Positions 1 through 7,883 of a DNA stretch of 64,000 nt are shown piece by piece. Origin of the DNA: Streptomyces sp. MMG1121 (GTDB taxonomy: Bacteria > Actinomycetota > Actinomycetes > Streptomycetales > Streptomycetaceae). How positions within the stretch are numbered: position 1 is the first letter of the stretch; each line of letters starts with the position of its first letter. The notes beneath the pieces are model-generated. The model ran no database searches. It was given only the letters and a program-made list of their open reading frames with translations, and was not told the origin of the DNA. The DNA is taken from the NCBI RefSeq assembly GCF_001280015.1, contig NZ_LGDV01000141.1, positions 1-64,000 on the forward strand, written 5' to 3'. The position numbers and the translations under genes were made by a program.

Positions 1-1086
1 GGCCAGTACCAGCATGGTGACGTCGTCCCGGACCTCGCACCGGAGCCGCACGAGGTCCTTCCAGACCAGCTCGGGCAGCTCGGCGGACGCCGCGTCGGTC
101 AGGGCGGCCAGCCGGGCCGGCAGCGGATAGAAGACGTCGTCGGAGCCCCGCGCCTCCCACACCCCGTCGGAGGCCAGGAACAGGCGGTCGCCCCGCCCGA
201 GCGCCACGGTGACCTCCTTCGGCGGTTCCACGCCGACCAGCCCCAGCCCCAGCGGCGGTCCCGGCGCGACCGTCACCTCCAGGGCGCGCCCCTCGTGCAG
301 CAGAACCGGCGCCGGATGACCGCAGGTCACCACCCGCACCGCACGCCCGTCGGCGGAGAACTCCAGCAGCACCCCGGTGGCGAACAGCTCTCCGTCCCGC
401 ACCCCCGCCGAGTCCACCCCCAGCCTGCGGTCCATCCGCGCCGCCACCGACTCCAGCTCCGGCTGGTCCAGCACCGCCTCCCGGAAGGCACCCAGCAGGG
501 ACACCACCGTCGCGACCGCGGACAGCCCGTGCCCCCGGACGTCCCCCATCACCGCACGCACCCCGTACGGCCCCTCCCGCACGTCGAAGAAGTCCCCGCC
601 CACCAGCGTGCCGTCCTGCGCGGCCCGGTAGAAACCCGTACAGCCCACGCTGCCGACCCGCGCCGGCAGCGGTGGCATCACGGCTCGCTGCACGGCCTCG
701 CCGATCGCCCGTTCCGCGTTCAGCTGGGCGTCGCGGTGACTGCGCACGTACGACACGAACACGCTCAGCGCCGCCACGAACACGATGGTGAGCAGATCGG
801 TGTTGCCCGGACGGTTCAGATGCGTGGCCGGGACGTTCAGCGCCGCGACCACCCCGACACCGAGGACGGCGGTGGCCAGCGGGCCGTAGGACAGGACGGC
901 CAGCGGCGGGATCGCCCCCAGCAGGAAGCCGAGGTCGCGTGCGTGGGGCGTGACCATGGTGGCGGCGCTGACGGCCACGAGCAGCAGCACGGGCAGCACC
1001 CGCACCCACCACGGCGGAGGCGCACCCCGCAACCAGCCGCGATCCTCCCGGTACCCACGCGACGACCAGCCGCGCACCGATCTCAC
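1..1086 (-). CDS. Membrane PP2C-type (SpoIIE/RsbU) phosphatase, C-terminus cut by window edge
   Basis: Reads leftward off the window, so its last residues are missing; 362 codons are visible. The first ~110 residues hold three or four hydrophobic segments (e.g. VLPVLLLVAVSAATMV), predicting a membrane anchor. From about residue 130 follows a SpoIIE/PP2C phosphatase domain with the metal-binding signatures VGGDFFDV, VMGDVRGHG and LFLASDGVWEARG, ending in VRDDVTMLVLA. The family dephosphorylates anti-anti-sigma factors in partner-switching cascades; the substrate here is unknown. The start is a GTG with only a weak GGGGAT ribosome site. A second, soluble phosphatase of the class lies at 29279-30109. 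Confidence 0.85.
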   Translation of the reverse strand, partial: MRSVRGWSSRGYREDRGWLRGAPPPWWVRVLPVLLLVAVSAATMVTPHARDLGFLLGAIPPLAVLSYGPLATAVLGVGVVAALNVPATHLNRPGNTDLLTIVFVAALSVFVSYVRSHRDAQLNAERAIGEAVQRAVMPPLPARVGSVGCTGFYRAAQDGTLVGGDFFDVREGPYGVRAVMGDVRGHGLSAVATVVSLLGAFREAVLDQPELESVAARMDRRLGVDSAGVRDGELFATGVLLEFSADGRAVRVVTCGHPAPVLLHEGRALEVTVAPGPPLGLGLVGVEPPKEVTVALGRGDRLFLASDGVWEARGSDDVFYPLPARLAALTDAASAELPELVWKDLVRLRCEVRDDVTMLVLA

Positions 1087-1165
1087 ATCCCCAAGCTACG
1101 CCGCCGCCCCCGCCCGGGCCTCCCGCCCCGAGGACCCGGGCCGCTCCTGCTCCCGAAGGTACGCG

Positions 1166-1472
1166 GAGGCTGCACCGACCTGCGGTTCCGCCGCGTGCGT
1201 GCGACCGGCGCCCGGCCCCTTCGCCGTGTGGGCGTGAGCGGCCACCGTGGTGCTGGCCCGCAGCGGGGCGCCGCCGCCCTGGTGGCGGAGGTGCCCCGGG
1301 GGGCGCCGACCTGCGGTTCCGCCGCGTGCGTGCGACCGGTGCACCGCCCCTTCGTCGTGTGGGCGTGAGCGGCCACCCTCGCGCTGGCCCGCAGCGGGGC
1401 GCCGCCGCCCTGGTGGCGGAGGTGCACCGGGGGGCACCGACCTGCGGCTCCGCCGCGTGAGGGCGACCGGCC
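1166..1472. repeat. 131-bp non-coding tandem repeat, two full copies plus a partial third
   Basis: The phrase TGCGGTTCCGCCGCGTG recurs at 1181 and 1312 and, with one mismatch, at the third copy starting 1443: an exact 131-bp spacing. Copies 1 and 2 differ at only about ten positions; copy 3 decays after ~30 bp. Each unit contains an inverted CCGCC...GGCGG element that could fold. The stretch lies in the 450-bp gap between two leftward genes. Overlapping open frames exist on both strands but only as low-complexity Arg/Pro/Ala translations, so I treat it as non-coding. Confidence 0.85.
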
Positions 1473-1536
1473 ACCGCCGCGGCGGCCCGGGACCGGGTGA
1501 CTGCACCCGGGGCCGGGCGCTCACTCCGCGATGCGC

Positions 1537-2424
1537 TTACCCGGTGGTGCCGGTCAGGCGCGCCTGCGCCGTCGCCAGGATCTCGGTGACCCGGAGGCCG
1601 AACGCGGCGTCGCACGCGTGCGGGCGGCCGCTGCGGGCGGCGGTCACCAGGGCGCCGGCGGCCCGGGCGAGCGCGGGGACCGCCCCCTCGGAGCTGCCGG
1701 GCAGCAGCGTCGTCCCCGCCTCGCCCCGCAGCTCCACATCCGCCCCCGCCGCCGCCGGAGGCGCCGTCAGGCTCAGCGTGAGGGTGCTCGAAGCACCGGT
1801 GGCGTGGTCGAGGACCAGGTGCACGGTGTCCGCCGGACCGTGCCCGGCGGCCACCACCTGCCGTACGTCGCCGAGGACCGGCAGCAGGACCGACAGGGCG
1901 TGCGGGCCGACGTCCCACAGCGCCCCCTTCTCGCGCCGCCACGGCGAGGCCGCGAACGGGCTGTCGGACGTGAACACCGCCCCCAGCCACTGCGCCCGCG
2001 CCGTGAACCAGCCCGCCACGGCCGCCTGCTCCTCGATCCAGGCCTCCGGCTCCTTCTGGAACCGCGCGGTGAAGAAGACCACCGACGCCACCCCGGCCCG
2101 CTCCACCGCCGCCACGACCGCCCGCCCGTCGGCGACCGACAGCGCCAGCGGCTTGTCCAGCAGCAGATGACGACCCGCCCGCGCCGCACGCACCGCCAAC
2201 TCGGCCTGCACGGACGGCGGCAGGGCCACCGCCACCGCGTCCACGTCGGCCAGCAGCACGTCCACGTCGTCGTACGCGGCGACGTCGTACTCCGCGGCCA
2301 GCGCTCTGGCCGCCTCGGGCCGACGGCCCCACACCCCCGTGAACCGAAGGCCGGTGTGCCCGGCGAGCGCGGGGGCGTAGGCCGCCCGGGCCCACGGGCC
2401 CGTCCCCAGCAGTCCGATGCGCAT
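1537..2424 (-). CDS. Gfo/Idh/MocA family NAD(P)-dependent oxidoreductase
   Basis: 295 aa. The N-terminus MRIGLLGTGPWARAAYAPAL is the GxGxxA Rossmann motif of the family, followed by the conserved DKPLAL segment (substrate-side Lys-Pro) around residue 90 and an alpha/beta C-terminal domain. These enzymes oxidise or reduce sugar, inositol or related hydroxy/keto groups. The ATG at 2424 is chosen because GGAGGAAGG lies at the right distance upstream and the Rossmann motif begins immediately; a longer open frame upstream lacks these. It lies 35 bp downstream of tgmB on the same strand, so it may be co-transcribed with the graspetide genes; a role in that pathway is only inference. Confidence 0.85.
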   Translation of the reverse strand: MRIGLLGTGPWARAAYAPALAGHTGLRFTGVWGRRPEAARALAAEYDVAAYDDVDVLLADVDAVAVALPPSVQAELAVRAARAGRHLLLDKPLALSVADGRAVVAAVERAGVASVVFFTARFQKEPEAWIEEQAAVAGWFTARAQWLGAVFTSDSPFAASPWRREKGALWDVGPHALSVLLPVLGDVRQVVAAGHGPADTVHLVLDHATGASSTLTLSLTAPPAAAGADVELRGEAGTTLLPGSSEGAVPALARAAGALVTAARSGRPHACDAAFGLRVTEILATAQARLTGTTG

Positions 2425-2459
2425 GCAGCGTTCCTTCCTCCGAACCGGTCCCCGCACCC

Positions 2460-3443
2460 TCAAGAGGCTGCGCTCCCGCCGCCCTGCGCACACCTGCGGT
2501 CCGGATCCCCTTCCCCCGCGAGCCAGTTGGCGATGGTCGCGGCAATCGGCTGACCTGTGTCCATCTCCACGAACCCGAACTGGCCCGACTGGTTGCACTC
2601 GAGGAACCACCAGATCCCGTCCGCGTCCTCGGCGAAGTCGAACGCGCCGTACGCCAGTTCCGCGCCCCTCATGTACCGCCGCACGCCCTCCGTGACGAGC
2701 GGCGGCACCTCCGCGGGAAGCCAGGGGGAGACCGACGGGGCGAAGCGGACGTCCACGTCGTCGGGATCCGCGTCCGGGGCGGCGGGCTTGCGTGCGGCCA
2801 GCAGGGTGTCGCCGACGACGGTGAGCCGGATGTCGGCGCGCTTGGCGATCCGCCGCTGGAGCAGCGTCGGACCGAAGGCCACCGCCGTGAAGTCCGCGTC
2901 CGGGGCGACCCTGCTGGTCGGCACCGCACGCGGCGGCTCCTGCGGGTGCGCTCCGGAGACGGGCTTGACCACCAGGTCCGGGAAGCGCGCCGCGAACTCC
3001 CGCGCCGCCTGCGGGAACGTCGTGATCAGGGTGGCCGGCACCGGCAGTCCGCTGCGCTGGGCGAGATGCAGCTGCCAGGGCTTGTGACGGGCGCGCCGGG
3101 CCGCTTCCGGAGGGTTCATCCAGCGGGCGTCACCGCACAGCAGCATGCCGTACAGCGCCTGCGCGGACTCCTCCGTCAGCCAGGCCGAGGGATGGGCGGC
3201 GCGGGCCGCCGCGGCACCGGGCCTGCGCACCCAGACGGAGCGCAGGCCGCTCATGCTCACCAGGCGCCCGCCGACGGACAGATGTCCGTGGCGGGCGCCG
3301 TGCACGTACTCGCCGGACAGCGCCACCCCGTTGGTCAGATCGGCGGGGTCGAGCCGGACGACGGGCACGCCGGCCTCGCTCAGCCGGAGGACCACCATGT
3401 CCGCCGTCACGTCCTCTTCACTGGTCAGGATGAGCACGGTCAT
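2460..3443 (-). CDS. tgmB: ATP-grasp graspetide (omega-ester/amide RiPP) maturase, TgmB type
   Basis: 327 aa, typical for the SAV_5884-like ATP-grasp ribosomal peptide maturases. The N-terminal region (TVLILTSEEDVTADMVV) is the pre-ATP-grasp domain that binds the leader peptide; the C-terminal half carries ATP-grasp elements such as LVVKPVSGAHPQE, LLQRRIAKRADIRLTVVG and WWFLECNQSGQFGFVE (Mg/ATP-binding Glu-x-Asn). The family activates Asp/Glu side chains as acyl phosphates and joins them to Thr/Ser/Lys side chains of the precursor. The precursor gene lies 17 bp upstream. No methyltransferase (tgmC) is present next to it. Confidence 0.88.
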   Translation of the reverse strand: MTVLILTSEEDVTADMVVLRLSEAGVPVVRLDPADLTNGVALSGEYVHGARHGHLSVGGRLVSMSGLRSVWVRRPGAAAARAAHPSAWLTEESAQALYGMLLCGDARWMNPPEAARRARHKPWQLHLAQRSGLPVPATLITTFPQAAREFAARFPDLVVKPVSGAHPQEPPRAVPTSRVAPDADFTAVAFGPTLLQRRIAKRADIRLTVVGDTLLAARKPAAPDADPDDVDVRFAPSVSPWLPAEVPPLVTEGVRRYMRGAELAYGAFDFAEDADGIWWFLECNQSGQFGFVEMDTGQPIAATIANWLAGEGDPDRRCAQGGGSAAS

Positions 3444-3460
3444 CTTCTCTGGTCCACGGT

Positions 3461-3652
3461 TCAGTCGTCGAAGTGTGTCTTGGAACCGGCGGTGGACGTC
3501 GTGGTCCCCAGGGCTCTCATCGTGGCGTGGTCGGTGGCGGCGATCCGCCCGTCCGGGAGGACGTTCAACTGCAGTCCGGAGTCGTACGCATACGGAGTGG
3601 TGACGTCCAACTGCACAGCTGGGCGCGCGTAGTTGAGCGTGAACGGTTGCAT
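3461..3652 (-). CDS. tgmA: Graspetide precursor peptide (ATP-grasp-modified RiPP)
   Basis: 63 aa. It begins MQPFTLNYARP, the conserved leader motif (PFxLxYARP) of ATP-grasp-targeted precursors recognised by TgmB-type enzymes. The C-terminal core GTTTSTAGSKTHFDD supplies a Thr cluster and a terminal Asp pair, suiting ester linkage between Thr hydroxyls and Asp carboxyls. The start has a good GGGAGAGA ribosome site. Together with tgmB it forms a minimal two-gene system. The number and connectivity of rings cannot be read from sequence. Confidence 0.85.
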   Translation of the reverse strand: MQPFTLNYARPAVQLDVTTPYAYDSGLQLNVLPDGRIAATDHATMRALGTTTSTAGSKTHFDD

Positions 3653-3711
3653 GGTCTCTCCCTGGTTCGGCCTTCACGTCCTTATACGGTTCGAACGGGT
3701 GAATGGTTTCC

Positions 3712-3724
3712 TTACGCTGCGTAA
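3712..3724. promoter_or_regulatory. Perfect palindrome TTACGC-T-GCGTAA upstream of tgmA
   Basis: A 6+1+6 perfect inverted repeat 60 bp upstream of the tgmA start, just beyond a TATAAG -10-like hexamer on the minus strand (3681-3686). It is a candidate operator for the graspetide genes; the binding protein is unknown. Confidence 0.5.
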
Positions 3725-3778
3725 CCGCAGGTCGAAGAAGGTACCGCGAGTGAGTCGTCACAAGAACACAACACAACG

Positions 3779-3812
3779 TTGTTCCGTTGAGTGGCCGGGA
3801 TAGCATGCCCGC
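3779..3812 (+). promoter_or_regulatory. Probable leaderless promoter for the small HTH-like gene
   Basis: TTGTTC (3779) and TAGCAT (3801) are spaced 16 bp apart, and the ATG at 3813 follows the -10 by only 6 bp with no ribosome-binding site. This is the usual layout for a leaderless Streptomyces transcript. The 10-bp palindrome ACAACGTTGT overlaps the -35. Confidence 0.5.
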
Positions 3813-4202
3813 ATGGCACATGACGCCGCCGACGCGGCCCGATCGCGGCTATCCGCCCTCGCGGCCCTCGTGGCCGAGGCCGACGGCGCTCCGGCGCACC
3901 GGATGGCCCAGGACGCCGCGCTCCTCGGCCGGCTGCTGACGGCGACCGACAGTCGCCGCACGGACGCCGACGCGGCGCCGGACGTCACGGCCGACGACAT
4001 CGGGGCCGCCCTCAGCCTCGTCGACGGTCTGCGCCGTCAACTCGACCGGCTGGAGAGCCAGGTGGTGATGGAGGCGCGGCGCCGGGGCATGGACTGGCGG
4101 CAGATCGCCGGGCACCAGGGGCTGAACTCCTCCCAGGCCGCCTCGCAGCGCCATCAGCGGCTGACGACCCGGCTCGAAGAGATCCGCCAGGGCGTCAGGT
4201 AG
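3813..4202 (+). CDS. Small HTH-like protein encoded directly upstream of tap-like gene
   Basis: 129 aa. The N-terminal half is Ala-rich and helical; residues ~55-85 (DDIGAALSLVDGLRRQLDRL) look like a short coiled coil, and residues ~95-118 (DWRQIAGHQGLNSSQAASQR) resemble a sigma-region-4-like helix-turn-helix. I do not recognise an assigned function. It ends 10 bp before the Tap-like gene, so the two are very probably one operon. It is not Tpg (terminal protein, ~185 aa); no terminal protein gene is present nearby. Confidence 0.7.
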   Translation: MAHDAADAARSRLSALAALVAEADGAPAHRMAQDAALLGRLLTATDSRRTDADAAPDVTADDIGAALSLVDGLRRQLDRLESQVVMEARRRGMDWRQIAGHQGLNSSQAASQRHQRLTTRLEEIRQGVR

Positions 4203-4212
4203 AAAGACGGAT

Positions 4213-6777
4213 GTGGAAATGACGGACCAGCCCGACGAGCTGTTCTCAGCGGTGGACTCGCTGCTCGCCGCCGTGGACGGCGGCACCGTGCTCCCCGCCC
4301 CGGCGGAGCGGACGCGGCTGCGCGAGGCGGCCGGCCTGACCGAGGCCGCGGTCGCGCAGGCCCTCGGCGTCCGCGTGCCCAGCATCCAGGCCTGGGAGGC
4401 GGGCCGCGCCGAGCCCAAGGGCGACCGCCTGGAGGCCTACCGCCGCCTCCTGGACGGCCTGTCCCAGCGCTATCCCGCCACCGCACCGAACACGCCTGCG
4501 CCTGCCACCCCGCTCCAGCAACTGGCGCAGACGCCACCGTCCACCCCGACACCTCCGGCCGCCGCCTCAGACGGTCCGGCGGCCTTGACGCCTGCGGCCC
4601 CGGGCCCCGTTGACCCGGATTCCGGCGGCCCGGCGCATGCCGTCCCGGCTCCCGCGGCCTCCGACGCGCCGGCGTCCCCGCTGCGGCCGCCCGAGGCGGG
4701 ACACCGCCCCCCTGTCGCCTCCGCGGCCTCTGACGCGGCAGCGTCCCCGGTACGTCCTCCCGAGGCGGGTCGCCAAGCGCCCGCCGCCTCCACGGCCGCT
4801 GACGCGTCGGCGTCCCCTATGCCTCCCGAGTCCGGACACCGTGCGTCCACCACACCCCCCGCTTCTGACGCGCCGCCACCCCCTGTCGGCCCCGCGCCCG
4901 GGCACGATGCGTCCATCACCTCCGCCACCCCCGACGCGCCGCCACCCCCCGTCCGCCCGCAACCCGGACACCACACGCCCACCTCCGCCACCCCGCAGCC
5001 CCTCGAACCGGCGTCCCGCTCCTCGGCCTCCCGGCCGAAGCGCCGTAACCCTGCGAAGAAGCCCTCCGCAACGGTCTCCTCCGCCCCCGAACCCGTCGAC
5101 CCCCGCTTCGCGCACGGCCCCCTCGCCGTGGTCGACGTCGATGACGACGGACGGGTGAGTGCGTACTGTGTCGGCGGGCTCGTGCTCGACGTGCCCGCCG
5201 GGTCGTTGCCCGCGCTCGTCGAGTGGACCCTCGCCGAGGCCCGGCTCGGGCAGGCCCGGCTGCACCGGTCCGGCAAGGACTCCGACCCGCTCCTCGTGCT
5301 CACCGAGTCGGCGTGCGTGCGGTTCGGGCTGCCTGCGCGGCTGAGCGACGAGGAGCGGCTCGCCGGGCGGATCCCCGACGCGCACAAGGCGGTCCGGCAG
5401 TTGCAGAAGGCCGACTGGCTGCTCACCCGGCGCGGTTTCGGCCCCTGGGCCTGGGTCTACCGCCCCGCCGAGGGCAGCCGGCGCCACAGTGTCCACTTCT
5501 GTCTGCCGTCCTGGCATGCGCTGGACAGCCGGTACTGGGGCGACGCGGCCGGTCTGCCCCCCGCGGAACTCGCCCGTGTCCTCGGCGTGTACGCCACCCG
5601 CGTCCTTCCCCCGTGCGGCTCCACGGCCGTGACGGGCCTGGAGCTGATGACCGCCCTGCACCCGCCGACCCGCGCGGCGCGCGACGGGGCAGGCCAGTGG
5701 GTGTCCGCGCCGAACCCGGGCGCGCTGACCGGGGCCGTCGACTGCGCGCCCTGCGAGGCCCCGGACGGGCACCCGCTCCTCGCCCATCTGCCCCGCTTCC
5801 ACGAGCGCACCCCGGGCGAGATGCTCCGCGAGGAGGCCTACGACTGGGCCCGGCCGCTGACCGACGAGGAGTGCATGCAGCCGTATCTCGTCGGCATCGA
5901 CGTCAACATGGCGTTCGCCGCGGCGGCCAACCGCACCGTCGTCGGCCTCGGCGCCCCGGTGCACGTCCAGAACCCGGCCTTCGACCCCGCGCTGCCCGGA
6001 TCCTGGCTGGTCGACCTCTCCCACGTCCGCCTCGACCCGCGTCTGCCGAGCCCCTTCACACCGGACGGCGAGCCGCCCGAGGGCGCGGCCTGGTACGCGA
6101 CGCCGACCGTGGCGTACGCGCTCGAACTCGGTTACCAGGTCGCGCCGTTGGAGGCGTACGTCCGCCCCGAGCACGGCCCCTACCTCGACGCCTGGTACAC
6201 CCGGCTGCGGGACGCGTACATCGCCACGATGGCCGACCTCGGCGTCACCACCGGCCTGTCGCCCGAGGAGTTCCTCTCGGCGATGGACGGCCACAAGGAC
6301 CGCGACCCGGACCTCGCGCTCGTGCTTTCGGCGATCAAGGCCACGGTCAAGGGCGGCATCGGCAAGCTCCGCGAGCGGGGCCGCAGCGGCTGGCGGCCGG
6401 GGGAGCGGTGGGCGGCGCTGGACCGGCCGACGTGGCGCCCGGACATCCGGGCCGCCGTCATCTCCAAGGCGCGGGTCAACATGCACCGCAAGATGCTCGC
6501 CACCGCCCGCGCCACCGGCCAGTACCCGGTCGCGGTCCTCTCCGACTGCGCGGTGTACGCCTCCGCCGGCCCGACCCCGCTGGACTTCCTGCCGTACCGG
6601 GACGGCAAGCCCCTGCCCGGCGGCTTCCGGATCGGTGTGAGCCCCGGCATGGTCAAGCACGAGGGCACGCAGAGCGTCCTGTGGGCGGAGGGCCTGCGCG
6701 AGGAGCACGGCGACCATCTCAACCTCGCCCGCTACATCAAGTCGGGGCTGCTCACCGCCCCCGACGCGGAGGAGTAA
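4213..6777 (+). CDS. tap: Tap-like telomere-associated protein with degenerate polymerase-like C-terminal region
   Basis: 854 aa. An N-terminal XRE-type HTH (residues ~33-80, with TEAAVAQALGVRVPSIQAWE) is followed by a ~200-residue Pro/Ala/Ser-rich disordered linker containing imperfect ~27-residue repeats, then a long globular C-terminal region from about residue 300. In Streptomyces linear replicons, Tap binds the 3' telomere overhang and recruits the terminal protein. The C-terminal part contains GIDVNMAF (D563), KATVKGGIGKL (K709-L719) and VLSDCAVYA (D778), in the order and spacing of motifs A, B and C of family-B DNA polymerases; motif C keeps only one Asp. The Tap assignment is from overall architecture; the polymerase resemblance is inference. 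No telomere or tpg is in this window. Confidence 0.62.
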   Translation: MEMTDQPDELFSAVDSLLAAVDGGTVLPAPAERTRLREAAGLTEAAVAQALGVRVPSIQAWEAGRAEPKGDRLEAYRRLLDGLSQRYPATAPNTPAPATPLQQLAQTPPSTPTPPAAASDGPAALTPAAPGPVDPDSGGPAHAVPAPAASDAPASPLRPPEAGHRPPVASAASDAAASPVRPPEAGRQAPAASTAADASASPMPPESGHRASTTPPASDAPPPPVGPAPGHDASITSATPDAPPPPVRPQPGHHTPTSATPQPLEPASRSSASRPKRRNPAKKPSATVSSAPEPVDPRFAHGPLAVVDVDDDGRVSAYCVGGLVLDVPAGSLPALVEWTLAEARLGQARLHRSGKDSDPLLVLTESACVRFGLPARLSDEERLAGRIPDAHKAVRQLQKADWLLTRRGFGPWAWVYRPAEGSRRHSVHFCLPSWHALDSRYWGDAAGLPPAELARVLGVYATRVLPPCGSTAVTGLELMTALHPPTRAARDGAGQWVSAPNPGALTGAVDCAPCEAPDGHPLLAHLPRFHERTPGEMLREEAYDWARPLTDEECMQPYLVGIDVNMAFAAAANRTVVGLGAPVHVQNPAFDPALPGSWLVDLSHVRLDPRLPSPFTPDGEPPEGAAWYATPTVAYALELGYQVAPLEAYVRPEHGPYLDAWYTRLRDAYIATMADLGVTTGLSPEEFLSAMDGHKDRDPDLALVLSAIKATVKGGIGKLRERGRSGWRPGERWAALDRPTWRPDIRAAVISKARVNMHRKMLATARATGQYPVAVLSDCAVYASAGPTPLDFLPYRDGKPLPGGFRIGVSPGMVKHEGTQSVLWAEGLREEHGDHLNLARYIKSGLLTAPDAEE

Positions 6778-6790
6778 CAGCCGGCGGCAC

Positions 6791-6817
6791 GCGGGGGGAG
6801 CAGCCTCCGCCCCCCGC
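6791..6817. terminator. Bidirectional terminator between tap-like gene and kinase gene
   Basis: Perfect 8-bp stem GCGGGGGG / CCCCCCGC with an 11-nt loop, in the 40-bp space between two convergent genes. Confidence 0.6.
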
Positions 6818-7684
6818 TCACGCCCCGAGCGCGCTCCGCGCCACCGTCAGCGCCTGCTCCGCGTACCCGCGCCCGAACAGCACGGCGTGCACCAGCAGCG
6901 GGAACAGCTGGTGCACGCCCACCCGGTCCCGCCAGCCGCCGGCCAGCGGCGCCGTCTCCTCGTACCCGGCGAACACCTGTTCCAGCTGGGGGCAGCCGAA
7001 CAGCCGGAGCATCGCCAGGTCGGTCTCCCGGTGTCCACCGTGCGCGGCCGGGTCGATGAGCCGGACCTCGCCGTCGGCACCCCACAACACGTTCCCGTTC
7101 CACAGGTCGCCGTGCAGCCGGGCGGGCGGCTCGGCGGGCCCGGCCAGCTCCGGCAGTCGTGCGCAGACCCGCTCGAACACCGCCGCCTCCTGGGGCTGCA
7201 GCGTGCCACCGTCGACCGCGGCGCGCACGTACGGCAGCACGCGGTGCTCGGCGTACCAGCGGGGCCAGTCGGTGCCGGGCGCGTTGCGCATGGGGGCGAG
7301 GCCGATGAACGCGTCCTCGGGGCCATCGGGCGGCGCGGCCCCGAAGCGAGGTGCGCCGGCCGTGTGGAGGGCGGCCAGGGACTGGCCGAAACGCCGCGCT
7401 GCCGAAGGGTCCGGATGCCCGGTCGGCACCCGCTCCGTCACCATCCAACGCTCGTCGTGTCCGAGCACCGCCGGTACCCGGACCGCGTCCGCCGCGGCCA
7501 GCCAGCGCAGTCCGGCCACCTCGGCCCGCACCGCCCCGGGGGCGTCGCCGCGCTTGACCATCACCCGGGTGCCGCCGTCCAGCGTGACCTCGGTGGGCGA
7601 TCCGGCCACCGCCGGTCCGTCGGTGACCGGGCGCCCGGTGAGCCGGGACGCCGCCCGGCCCGGATCCTCGTCTCGGTTGACCAC
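6818..7684 (-). CDS. Fructosamine kinase family protein
   Basis: About 288 aa. It belongs to the aminoglycoside-phosphotransferase/kinase-like fold: ATP-site residues VMVKRGD, the catalytic loop LHGDLWNGNVLWG (HGDxxxxN) and metal-binding IDPAAHGGHRETDLAM are all intact. Fructosamine-3-kinase family members phosphorylate ketosamine adducts on proteins or small molecules to reverse glycation; the bacterial substrate is usually unknown. GTG 7684 is chosen because it sits just before the conserved domain; an in-frame ATG at 7726 is also possible. It is convergent with the tap-like gene and divergent from the cyclodipeptide synthase. Confidence 0.85.
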   Translation of the reverse strand: MVNRDEDPGRAASRLTGRPVTDGPAVAGSPTEVTLDGGTRVMVKRGDAPGAVRAEVAGLRWLAAADAVRVPAVLGHDERWMVTERVPTGHPDPSAARRFGQSLAALHTAGAPRFGAAPPDGPEDAFIGLAPMRNAPGTDWPRWYAEHRVLPYVRAAVDGGTLQPQEAAVFERVCARLPELAGPAEPPARLHGDLWNGNVLWGADGEVRLIDPAAHGGHRETDLAMLRLFGCPQLEQVFAGYEETAPLAGGWRDRVGVHQLFPLLVHAVLFGRGYAEQALTVARSALGA

Positions 7685-7883
7685 GGCCCCAGGGTACGGC
7701 CCGCGTACGGCTCTCAACAGATGCACAGTGCACGGAACTTCGACTATTGCTACGACTGTTTTCGGTCAAACCCCAGCAGTAACTACCCGTGCTGATCCGG
7801 TACGGTTAGCGTGAGGGCGCCGCACAGCCACACCAGGGGCACCGGGCCCCGCAGGGACTAGCGCGCGGCGGAGGATTCCCTCT

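Noticed and set aside
1083..1524. Protein-coding genes over the 131-bp tandem repeat
   Set aside because: Frames on both strands are open only because of base composition; no conserved domain or ribosome site.
3813..4202. Terminal protein Tpg beside the Tap-like gene
   Set aside because: The protein is 129 aa, lacks the Tpg-like N-terminal HTH and length (~185 aa), so I do not assign it.
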